8,049 bases of DNA, taken from the NCBI GenBank assembly GCA_046590575.1, contig JBKJUS010000085.1:1-8049 (forward strand), read 5' to 3'. The notes under the pieces were generated by a model, which ran no database searches, was not told the origin of the DNA, and saw nothing but the letters and a program-made list of their open reading frames with translations. Shown here in pieces: positions 1 through 5,075 of the stretch (positions are counted from its first letter, which is position 1; every line of letters begins with the position of its first letter). Origin of the DNA: DATLNF01 sp046590575 (GTDB lineage: Bacteria > Actinomycetota > Actinomycetes > BP-191). The translations under genes and the position numbers were made by a program.

Positions 1-471
1 CGGCGGCGGCGGTGGCGGCGGGGATGGCGCCTCGACGGGCACAGGCGGCTGAGCGTTCGGCACCGCCTCGGACACTACCTCGGACACTGCCTCGACCGGC
101 TCGGGCTCGGCAGCCGGCCGCGAGAAGGACTGCGGGAACGGCGGCGGCACCGACGTAGCGATCGTGGGCTGCGGGGCGCGGGTGCGCTCGTCGACCTCAG
201 CGCGCAGAGCCCGGATGGTGTCGTCGCGCGTCGCGATCTCCGACGCGAGCCGGTCGAGGACGTCGTCCACCTCTTGCATCCGGTACCCGCGGAAGGCGAG
301 CCCGAAGCGGACCGCCTCGACGTCGGCAGCCTCCAGGGTGCGGTCGTCGGGCAGTGCGACCTCGGGACTGTCCGGTACGACGTCCGCGAAGCCTCTGTCC
401 CCTGACGTGGCCAGCAACGCGACGCCCGCCACGATCGCCAGCACCGCGATGACGCCGAGCAGGAGTGACAC
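1..471 (-). CDS. Membrane-anchored DivIVA-domain protein, partial (3' end outside window)
   Basis: The frame opens with GTG at 471-469 and stays open to the left edge, giving 157 visible residues and no stop. The start is set by a good ribosome site, GGGGAGG at 484-478, six bases upstream. Residues 2-22 are one hydrophobic helix (LLLGVIAVLAIVAGVALL), a likely membrane anchor with the bulk in the cytoplasm. Residues about 50-95 carry a DivIVA-like pattern: VRFGLAFRGYRMQEVDDVLDRL matches the F-x-RGY-x-x-x-EVD-x-x-LD core and is followed by a heptad-like stretch that could be a short coiled coil. From about residue 98 the chain is rich in Pro, Ala, Glu and Val and ends at the window edge in seven prolines. 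DivIVA proteins sense membrane curvature or scaffold polar growth in actinobacteria; this short TM-anchored type is of unknown role. A similar protein lies near folP2 in mycobacteria (Rv1209, from memory). It is divergent from the folP2-like gene, with 82 bp between the starts. Confidence 0.8.
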   Translation of the reverse strand, partial: MSLLLGVIAVLAIVAGVALLATSGDRGFADVVPDSPEVALPDDRTLEAADVEAVRFGLAFRGYRMQEVDDVLDRLASEIATRDDTIRALRAEVDERTRAPQPTIATSVPPPFPQSFSRPAAEPEPVEAVSEVVSEAVPNAQPPVPVEAPSPPPPPPP

Positions 472-477
472 GATGAA

Positions 478-484
478 CCTCCCC
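478..484 (-). promoter_or_regulatory. Ribosome binding site of the DivIVA-domain gene
   Basis: On the minus strand, GGGGAGG is followed by a six-base spacer and then GTG. It is the strongest Shine-Dalgarno match in the divergent gap 472-553, and it fixes the start at 471 even though the codon is GTG. Confidence 0.6.
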
Positions 485-553
485 GTCCGGCCCGGGCGGC
501 CGCCGTAGCACGCATCGTGGCACGGTCCGGACGCCGAATGCGCGAAGGGGGCG

Positions 554-1420
554 GTGTTGGACATCGTGCTGGGACGGCGCACCTCGGGCCCCCACGAGGC
601 GCTGGTCATGGCCATCGTCAACCGCACGCCGGACTCGTTCTATGACCGCGGTGCGACCTTCGAAATCGAAGCCGCTCTAGAGCGGGTCGACAAGGTCGTC
701 CTCCAGGGAGCGGCCATCATCGACATCGGCGGGGTCAAAGCCGGCCCGGGCGACCACGTCGACGCCGCAGAGGAGATCGCCCGCACCGTCGACCTGGTGG
801 CTGCCGTGCGGTCACGACACCCGGACGTCGTCATCAGTGTCGACACGTGGCGCGCCGAGGTCGCCGACGCAACCTGCCGGGCGGGGGCCGATCTGGTCAA
901 CGACGCGTGGGGCGGCGTCGACCCCGAGATCGCCGCAGTGGCTGCGTCGTACGGCGCCGGGTTGGTCTGCACCCACACGGGTGGCCAGTCCCCGCGCACC
1001 CGGCCACACCGGGTGACCTACGACGACGTCGTCGCCGACGTGATCTCGCGGACGACCGAGCTGGCCGAGGCGGCCGTGGCAGCCGGCGTACGGCGGGAGT
1101 CCGTGCTGATCGACCCCGGACATGACTTCGGGAAGAACACGCGCCACTCTCTCGAGGCGACGCGACGGCTGGATGAACTGGTGCGCACGGGCTGGCCCGT
1201 GCTCGTCTCGCTGTCGCACAAGGACTTCGTCGGCGAAGCACTCGACGTGCCGCTGGACGAGAGGCTCGAAGGGACGCTCGCTGCGACAGCGGTCTCGCGT
1301 TGGCTGGGCGCGCGCGTCTTCCGCGCACACGACGTCGTACCAACCCTGCGGGTTTTGCAGATGGTCGACGCGATCAGCGGGGTGCGTCCGCCTGCTGTCT
1401 CGCGGCGCGGACTCGCCTGA
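554..1420 (+). CDS. folP2: FolP2-type dihydropteroate synthase paralogue
   Basis: This is a 288-residue TIM-barrel pterin-binding protein. It keeps much of the dihydropteroate synthase (DHPS) framework: MAIVNRTPDSF (19-29, with N23), D97 in SVDTWR, ND at 116-117, a DPGHDFGKN loop, K223 in SHKDF, and R257/H259 in FRAHDV. Two substrate loops differ from true DHPS. The usual N-V/T-TPDSF has Arg24, and the GGESTRPG loop that contacts p-aminobenzoate in DHPS is GGVKAGPG (59-66). Both changes match M. tuberculosis FolP2 (Rv1207), which has been reported to lack DHPS activity, so folate synthesis should not be assumed. Start: GTG 554 and TTG 557 both lie just after AAGGGGG (545-551). ATG 609 would remove residues that align with mycobacterial FolP2 upstream of the first barrel strand, so 554 is kept. 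It heads a plus-strand run and is followed 19 bp later by the Fe-S carrier gene. The family is clear; the substrate is unknown. Confidence 0.85.
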   Translation: MLDIVLGRRTSGPHEALVMAIVNRTPDSFYDRGATFEIEAALERVDKVVLQGAAIIDIGGVKAGPGDHVDAAEEIARTVDLVAAVRSRHPDVVISVDTWRAEVADATCRAGADLVNDAWGGVDPEIAAVAASYGAGLVCTHTGGQSPRTRPHRVTYDDVVADVISRTTELAEAAVAAGVRRESVLIDPGHDFGKNTRHSLEATRRLDELVRTGWPVLVSLSHKDFVGEALDVPLDERLEGTLAATAVSRWLGARVFRAHDVVPTLRVLQMVDAISGVRPPAVSRRGLA

Positions 1421-1439
1421 TCGGTGCCACGATGCGCAG

Positions 1440-1790
1440 GTGAGCGACGTCGTCGAGGTGACCGAGGCGGCGGCCGCGCGCGCAGTCGCGCTGCTCGGGC
1501 GGGCCGGGATGCCCGACGGGGGACTGCGGGTGCGGGTCCAGTCCTCGGGCTGCGAGGGCTTCGTCGCGCTGCTGGACCTGGCAGTCGCGCCCGAGACGAG
1601 CGAGATCACGGTGGTGGCCTCCGGCGTACGGCTCTACACCGACGTCGCGTCGATGCTCGCGCTGCCCGGCGCGACGCTGGATCATCGAAAGACCGCGCAC
1701 GGGTCGGAATTCGTCTGGACCCATCCGTCGTCGACCGGGGAATGCCGGTGCGCAAAGGCGCTACCTGACCCTGTCGGGGATACTCGCTGA
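1440..1790 (+). CDS. A-type iron-sulfur carrier (IscA/HesB-like)
   Basis: A 116-residue protein read from GTG 1440; no earlier usable start lies in frame, and the Shine-Dalgarno match is weak. The pattern is that of A-type Fe-S carriers: GLRVRVQSSGC with C38 (family GCxGF, here GCEGF), a central GVRLYTD segment equivalent to the family's G-x-x-x-x-x-D strand, and a C-terminal GECRCAK with C102 and C104 (family CGCG/CxC). The C-x63-C-x-C spacing and total length fit IscA/ErpA/SufA (about 107-120 residues). Such proteins hold a [2Fe-2S] or [4Fe-4S] cluster between subunits and hand it to apo-proteins in the cytoplasm. The sequence is divergent from textbook IscA: Glu39 follows the first Cys and the residue between the last two Cys is Arg. 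It ends one base before the start of a [2Fe-2S] ferredoxin gene, so co-translation is likely and the ferredoxin is an obvious candidate client. Confidence 0.75.
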   Translation: MSDVVEVTEAAAARAVALLGRAGMPDGGLRVRVQSSGCEGFVALLDLAVAPETSEITVVASGVRLYTDVASMLALPGATLDHRKTAHGSEFVWTHPSSTGECRCAKALPDPVGDTR

Positions 1791-1791
1791 C

Positions 1792-2127
1792 ATGGCAATG
1801 CCCGAGCGGTTTCTCTTCGTCTGCATCAACGAGCGCGATGCGTCACACCCACGCGGGTCATGCATGCAGCGCGGTGCCGGTGACGTCTTCAACGAGCTGC
1901 GCGAGGCGCAGGGCCGCCACGATCTGGTCAACATCAAGGTCGTCTACGGCGGCTGCATGGAAGCCTGCACCTCGGGCCCGGTGGTCGCCGTGATGCCGGA
2001 CAACGTCTGGTACGGCGGTGTCACGACCGCGGACTGCGACTCGATCATCGCGGAGCACTGCATCAAGGGTCAGCCGGTGGAGATGCTGCGGCTGACGCCG
2101 GAGGAGTTCATCGCACCGGACTGGTAG
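1792..2127 (+). CDS. Thioredoxin-fold [2Fe-2S] ferredoxin
   Basis: A 111-residue protein with cysteine spacing C11-x12-C24-x30-C55-x3-C59, the ligand pattern of thioredoxin-like [2Fe-2S] ferredoxins, a fold also used by the NuoE C-terminal domain. The motifs are FVCIN, GSCMQRG and GGCMEACTSGP. Two further cysteines (C82, C90) lie outside the ligand set. It has no signal peptide and is presumably a cytosolic one-electron carrier. ATG 1792 lies one base after the TGA of the A-type carrier; GGGGA at 1776-1780, inside that gene, may serve as ribosome site with a longish spacer. A second ATG at 1798 is less well placed. The partner is not shown by the sequence. The FrhB/FdhB-like protein 540 bp downstream is the nearest redox enzyme and would make a reasonable electron donor or acceptor. 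It converges with the minus-strand zinc-ribbon gene, leaving only 13 bp between stops. Confidence 0.87.
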   Translation: MAMPERFLFVCINERDASHPRGSCMQRGAGDVFNELREAQGRHDLVNIKVVYGGCMEACTSGPVVAVMPDNVWYGGVTTADCDSIIAEHCIKGQPVEMLRLTPEEFIAPDW

Positions 2128-2140
2128 GTCTTGATCCCGG

Positions 2141-2599
2141 TCAGGGGCCGAGGAGGGCGCCAGTCACGATCAGCGCGACCAGGATCGCCAGGCCGAGGTA
2201 GATCGAGCGCTTGACGTGCCGGCCGATGTCGGGCGGAATCCATGGGACGAGCCGGCGCCCGCAGGGGCAGATGCCGGCGTCGTACGACGCATGCCCCTCC
2301 TCGCAGACGAATCGGGGCCGGCCCCTGACGTCGTAGCCGCAGCGACCGCAGTCGCCCGCACGCCCGCCTGCCTGCTGCTCACCGCACCGCGGGCACTTCC
2401 GGTAGCGGCCGACCTCCGCGCCGAGGAACGCCGCCGTACCGGCGAAGAGCCCCGCGAACATCACGAAGCTGACTGTGGTCTCCCCGAGATCGTGATGCAG
2501 CGCAAGAGCTGTTCCGTAGACGAGTACGGCGGTGACCGCGGTGGCAACGACGGCGTACCGCTGCGCGAGGCGGGTCGATTCCGAGCGCGGTGATGTCAC
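2141..2599 (-). CDS. Small membrane protein with two zinc-ribbon-like Cys clusters
   Basis: No named family recognised. Read from GTG 2599 it is 152 residues: two hydrophobic helices at about 15-34 and 43-62, a cysteine-rich middle, and a third hydrophobic helix at about 132-150. The middle contains KCPRCG (C69, C72) paired with DCGRCG (C84, C87), then a second set FVCEEGH (C99, H103) with ICPCGRR (C111, C113). This looks like two small zinc ribbons, although a metal cluster other than zinc is not excluded. An odd number of helices would put the cysteine domain on the opposite side from one terminus. An alternative ATG at 2629 would add ten residues (MWSHRLTLGG); neither start has a strong ribosome site, so the N-terminus is uncertain. 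It is flanked by Fe-S protein genes on both sides but sits on the opposite strand, so it is not in their transcript. A role in that module is possible but unsupported by motif. Confidence 0.7.
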   Translation of the reverse strand: MTSPRSESTRLAQRYAVVATAVTAVLVYGTALALHHDLGETTVSFVMFAGLFAGTAAFLGAEVGRYRKCPRCGEQQAGGRAGDCGRCGYDVRGRPRFVCEEGHASYDAGICPCGRRLVPWIPPDIGRHVKRSIYLGLAILVALIVTGALLGP

Positions 2600-2641
2600 A
2601 CCGCCCAGCGTAAGCCGGTGGGACCACATCGGCTCGCCCAC

Positions 2642-2647
2642 TAAGGT
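2642..2647 (+). promoter_or_regulatory. Possible -10 element of the FrhB/FdhB-like gene
   Basis: TAAGGT fits the actinobacterial TAnnnT -10 pattern and lies 22 bases before the start codon, which would give a short leader just long enough for the ribosome site at 2660. No convincing -35 hexamer is seen 16-19 bases upstream, so this is tentative. Confidence 0.25.
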
Positions 2648-2659
2648 TGGCCGAACACT

Positions 2660-2667
2660 AGGAGGTG
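2660..2667 (+). promoter_or_regulatory. Ribosome binding site fixing the FrhB/FdhB-like start
   Basis: AGGAGGTG lies two bases before ATG 2670, with its GGAGG core five bases away. This near-perfect Shine-Dalgarno selects 2670 as the start, although the frame stays open for another 138 bases upstream, across the neighbouring divergent gene. Confidence 0.75.
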
Positions 2668-2669
2668 CG

Positions 2670-3884
2670 ATGACCGTCGACAACGCGACCAGCACCGAGA
2701 AGACACAGTGGCACGAGCTCTTCCACGAGGTCGTCGAGACCGGAATCTGCACAGGCTGTGCCGCATGCGTGATGGCCTGTCCGCGTGACGTGCTCGGCTA
2801 CGACCACGCGACGTCGTACCAGCCCTTCAACATCGAGACCTCAACGCTCGCCGACAACTGCTTGCACGGTGAGAACGGCTGCGACATCTGCACCAGGGCG
2901 TGCCCGCGGTTCCGTGACTGGGAGGTCGCCGCCGACGTCGCACTCTTCGGCCGGCCGCGCGAGGCCGATGAGCCCATCGGCATCTACGAGAACCTGCTGC
3001 TGGTGCGCGCGCTTGATCCCGCCGTGCATGCGGCCGGCCAGGACGGTGGGCTCGTCTCCGCGCTGCTGATCTGGGGGCTCGAGACAGGGCTCATCGACGG
3101 AGCTCTCGTGTCGGGAGAGTCCCCTGAGCGCGAGCTCGACGCGGCGCCGTGCGTCGTCACGGACCGCGCGGGGGTGCTGCGCACCGCCGGCTCGCGCTAC
3201 ACCTACTCGGCCAACCCGCTCGCGATGCGCGAGGCGGAGTCGCTCAAGCTCAAGAAGCTGGCACTGGTCGGCATGAGCTGCCAGGCCTCGATCAACGGCA
3301 CGGTGCGGTCGCGCGGCTTGAACAAGTACGCCAACCGCATCGAGTTGACCATCGGGCTGCTGTGCTCCAAGACGTTTACCTACGACGGCATGTACGCCGG
3401 CGCCCTCGCGGAGGAGCACGGCATCCCGCTGAACACCATCAACAAGGTCAACATCAAGGGCAAGTTCATCGTGTGGCACGGCGACGTCGGGACCGGGCCA
3501 GATGGGCTCGGCGAACGCGTCGACATCCCGCTCAAGTCGACCCACGTGCACACCCGGCCGGGCTGTGTCACATGTCCGGACTTCGCGGCCGAGCATGCCG
3601 ACATCTCCACCGGCGGACTCGGCCAAGGCGACGGCTGGACGCTCACCGTCGTACGCACCGCCCGCGGGGTCGAGTGGATGCGCGGCCTCGTCGACGCCGG
3701 GCTGGTGGAGACCCGGCCGGCCGCCGATGACCCCGCTGCGGTCAATTTGATGAACAAGCTCGCGCTCAACTCCCGCAAGCGCTGGCCGGCCGACCGCCTC
3801 GGCCTCGATGCGGACGCGGCCGCGCCCGGCCGCGCCGTACTCCCGCCGTTGCTGCCTATCCCCGAGGTCCCCCCGCGCACGTAG
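2670..3884 (+). CDS. FrhB/FdhB-family (coenzyme F420 hydrogenase/dehydrogenase beta subunit-like) oxidoreductase
   Basis: A 404-residue protein. The N-terminus is a ferredoxin-like module with two [4Fe-4S] motifs: C27-x2-C30-x2-C33-x3-C37 (ICTGCAACVMACP) and C64-x6-C71-x2-C74-x3-C78. The rest resembles the FrhB/FdhB N and C domains: Q-D-G-G-L-V-S near residue 130, GMSCQA with C204, GLLCSK with C232, and GCVTCPDF with C299/C302, followed by ADISTGGLGQGDGW and VVRT-x-x-G, a typical family tail. Relatives are flavoproteins that use F420 (FrhB, FpoF), formate dehydrogenase beta subunits, and chlorophyll-type reductases such as plant HCAR. The cofactor here cannot be told from sequence; F420 is common in actinobacteria but not proven. 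No membrane helix or signal peptide is seen, so it should be cytosolic. The gene follows an A-type Fe-S carrier and a [2Fe-2S] ferredoxin on the same strand, separated from them by an opposite-strand gene, so it probably has its own promoter. Confidence 0.86.
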   Translation: MTVDNATSTEKTQWHELFHEVVETGICTGCAACVMACPRDVLGYDHATSYQPFNIETSTLADNCLHGENGCDICTRACPRFRDWEVAADVALFGRPREADEPIGIYENLLLVRALDPAVHAAGQDGGLVSALLIWGLETGLIDGALVSGESPERELDAAPCVVTDRAGVLRTAGSRYTYSANPLAMREAESLKLKKLALVGMSCQASINGTVRSRGLNKYANRIELTIGLLCSKTFTYDGMYAGALAEEHGIPLNTINKVNIKGKFIVWHGDVGTGPDGLGERVDIPLKSTHVHTRPGCVTCPDFAAEHADISTGGLGQGDGWTLTVVRTARGVEWMRGLVDAGLVETRPAADDPAAVNLMNKLALNSRKRWPADRLGLDADAAAPGRAVLPPLLPIPEVPPRT

Positions 3885-4067
3885 CTCTGTGCCCCGGCCC
3901 CCCGGCTCGCCCGCCCTTTCGCCGAACGATGTCCGCCCCCGGGGCGGCGCGCGCGCGAAGCGGCCCGATGTTGCAGGGGAATCGGAAACGGAACGCACTG
4001 CTCATCACCGTCCACAGATTGCGGGCGACTGGCCCTGCCCCCGGTATACGACGCGCAGCATCGGGGA
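3885..4067. other. Non-coding gap between the FrhB/FdhB-like and AbiEi/DUF559-like genes
   Basis: No gene is supported here. The stretch holds a degenerate palindromic repeat (3921-3974). It also has a GTATAC sequence at 4044-4049, near where a -10 of the downstream gene would lie, but a plausible -35 (TTGCGG, 4019-4024) is about 20 bases away, so the promoter is not convincing. Confidence 0.5.
3921..3974 (-). repeat. Degenerate third copy of the 55-bp intergenic palindromic repeat
   Basis: When the copies at 7224 and 7321 are reverse-complemented, both ends of this stretch align. It opens with GCCGAACGATGTCCGC (GCCAACGATGTCCGC in the others, one extra base) and CGGGGC, and closes with GCGGCCCGATGTTGC (GCGGCCCGTCGTTGGC in copy 1). 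The centre has diverged into a GC-rich run. It contains a perfect hairpin, CCGCCCC-C-GGGGCGG (3933-3947), starting 48 bases after the FrhB/FdhB-like stop. Without a T-run, a terminator role is only a possibility. The outer match is clear by eye; true common origin is inferred. Confidence 0.55.
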
Positions 4068-5075
4068 ATGACCCGTCCAACGTTCACGCGCCCTCTCGCC
4101 CTCACCGCTCGCGGCCAGGGAGGCGCGCTGTCAAGCCGCCAAGCGACGCGAGCAAAAGTGCACCGCAAGAGCATCCGGCGATGGCGCGAATCCGGTGTGC
4201 TCGAGGCCCGTGGCCACGGCACCTATGTCGTGGCCGGCTCGCCGGACGGTCCACTGCGGGAGGCCTGGGTCGCGGTTCTGGAAGTTGGCGAGCCGTGCGC
4301 GCTCGTCGGGTCCTGGGCGCTCTGGGCTCGCCGGCTCGTTCCCGGCATGCCGGAGGGACAGCCCCAGATCGGTGTCCCTGCTCGTCGCAAACTCCGACGG
4401 CGTATGGCCGCCAGGATTCGCCGCATCACCTGGTGGCCGTCTGCCGTCGTTGACCGGCTCGACGAGCATGGTGGACTTCCGGTCCTGTCGCCCATAGACA
4501 GCTTGGTGACCGCAGCCCCGGCGGTCAGCGACGCGACGCTTCTGGCCGCACTGCAGGAGGCGGTTTTCCGTGGCGAGGTTTCTCCGACTGAGCTGGTACG
4601 CCGACGAAGGCGCGGCTTGCCCGGATCGGCGCGGATCGGCCGGGTGGTCGCCGTCTATCTCATCGGCCATGACTCGTGGCTGGAGGTGACGGCGTTCGAG
4701 GTGCTGACCGCAGGGGACGCCTGCGGTATGCACTGCAACGTCGTCGTCGTCGACGAGCGCGGGCGTCGGCTGGGCCCGCTCGACGGTTACCACGAGGACG
4801 GCGCAGGTTATGAGGCCGATGGCCGGGTGGCTCACGGCTCGCGTCGGCAAAAAGCCCGCGACGGCGGGAAGGATGCACTGGCGCGAGAGATGGGCGTCCC
4901 GCTCCCCCGCTTCATTGCCAGCCAGCTCGGCAACCCAGCGGCCGCTCGTGCACGGTGGCTCGCCGCCCGCGCGCAGGCTCGCACTGCTGGCATTGGGCAA
5001 CGACTCAGAGTCGAGCACCTGCCCGGGCGTTCGTGTCCCTGCGGTCACATCCCGCGAAAGGACCCCGCCGCCTAG
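4068..5075 (+). CDS. AbiEi-type winged-helix / DUF559-like protein
   Basis: A 335-residue protein of a type abundant in actinobacteria and often annotated as an AbiEi-family antitoxin-domain or DUF559 endonuclease-like protein. Residues about 18-58 form a probable winged helix (GGALSSRQATRAKVHRKSIR, then ARGHGTYVVAG). A middle AbiEi-like region follows (about 65-195: AWVAVLEVGEPCALVGSWAL, then SPIDSLVTAA). The C-terminal part hints at a very-short-patch-repair-like nuclease fold: SWLEV (E206) and YEADGRVAH (248-256, resembling the E-x-D-G-x-x-H motif). The strand that normally carries the first catalytic Asp is poorly preserved, so nuclease activity is doubtful. There is no partner toxin gene beside it: the neighbours are a redox gene and a TIGR03083 enzyme. 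ATG 4068 is preceded directly by GGGGA, too close for a normal ribosome site, so the start is reasonable but not proven. The last bases overlap the convergent neighbour. Confidence 0.65.
   Translation: MTRPTFTRPLALTARGQGGALSSRQATRAKVHRKSIRRWRESGVLEARGHGTYVVAGSPDGPLREAWVAVLEVGEPCALVGSWALWARRLVPGMPEGQPQIGVPARRKLRRRMAARIRRITWWPSAVVDRLDEHGGLPVLSPIDSLVTAAPAVSDATLLAALQEAVFRGEVSPTELVRRRRRGLPGSARIGRVVAVYLIGHDSWLEVTAFEVLTAGDACGMHCNVVVVDERGRRLGPLDGYHEDGAGYEADGRVAHGSRRQKARDGGKDALAREMGVPLPRFIASQLGNPAAARARWLAARAQARTAGIGQRLRVEHLPGRSCPCGHIPRKDPAA
5072..5075. other. Interlocked convergent stop codons (CTAG)
   Basis: The palindrome CTAG provides TAG for the plus-strand AbiEi/DUF559-like gene (5073-5075) and TAG for the minus-strand TIGR03083 gene (5074-5072). 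The two coding regions therefore overlap by four bases, and there is no room for an intergenic terminator. Confidence 0.9.

Noticed and set aside
1..27. CGG-rich triplet run resembling a simple-sequence repeat
   Set aside because: It is the proline-codon tail of the DivIVA-domain gene read on the opposite strand, so coding explains it.
1122..1440. N-terminal extension of the A-type carrier frame into folP2
   Set aside because: The extension is an out-of-frame reading of folP2; homology to A-type carriers begins at the GTG at 1440.
812..1609. Open frame of 265 codons on the minus strand, opposite folP2 and the Fe-S carrier
   Set aside because: It spans two well-supported plus-strand genes and encodes no recognisable sequence.
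2128..2140. Possible terminator between the converging ferredoxin and zinc-ribbon genes
   Set aside because: Only 13 bp lie between the stops and no convincing stem or T-run is seen.
2532..2669. N-terminal extension of the FrhB/FdhB-like frame
   Set aside because: It overlaps the divergent zinc-ribbon gene and lacks family sequence, whereas ATG 2670 follows AGGAGGTG.
2841..3998. Long open frame of 385 codons on the minus strand, opposite the FrhB/FdhB-like gene
   Set aside because: Its translation is low-complexity Arg/Ala/Gly/Asp-rich with no motif, as expected for antisense of high-GC coding DNA; the plus-strand gene has clear Fe-S motifs and a strong ribosome site.
4131..5048. Open frame of 305 codons on the minus strand, opposite the AbiEi/DUF559-like gene
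   Set aside because: No recognisable domain or ribosome site; the plus-strand frame has winged-helix and DUF559-like motifs and normal third-position GC.
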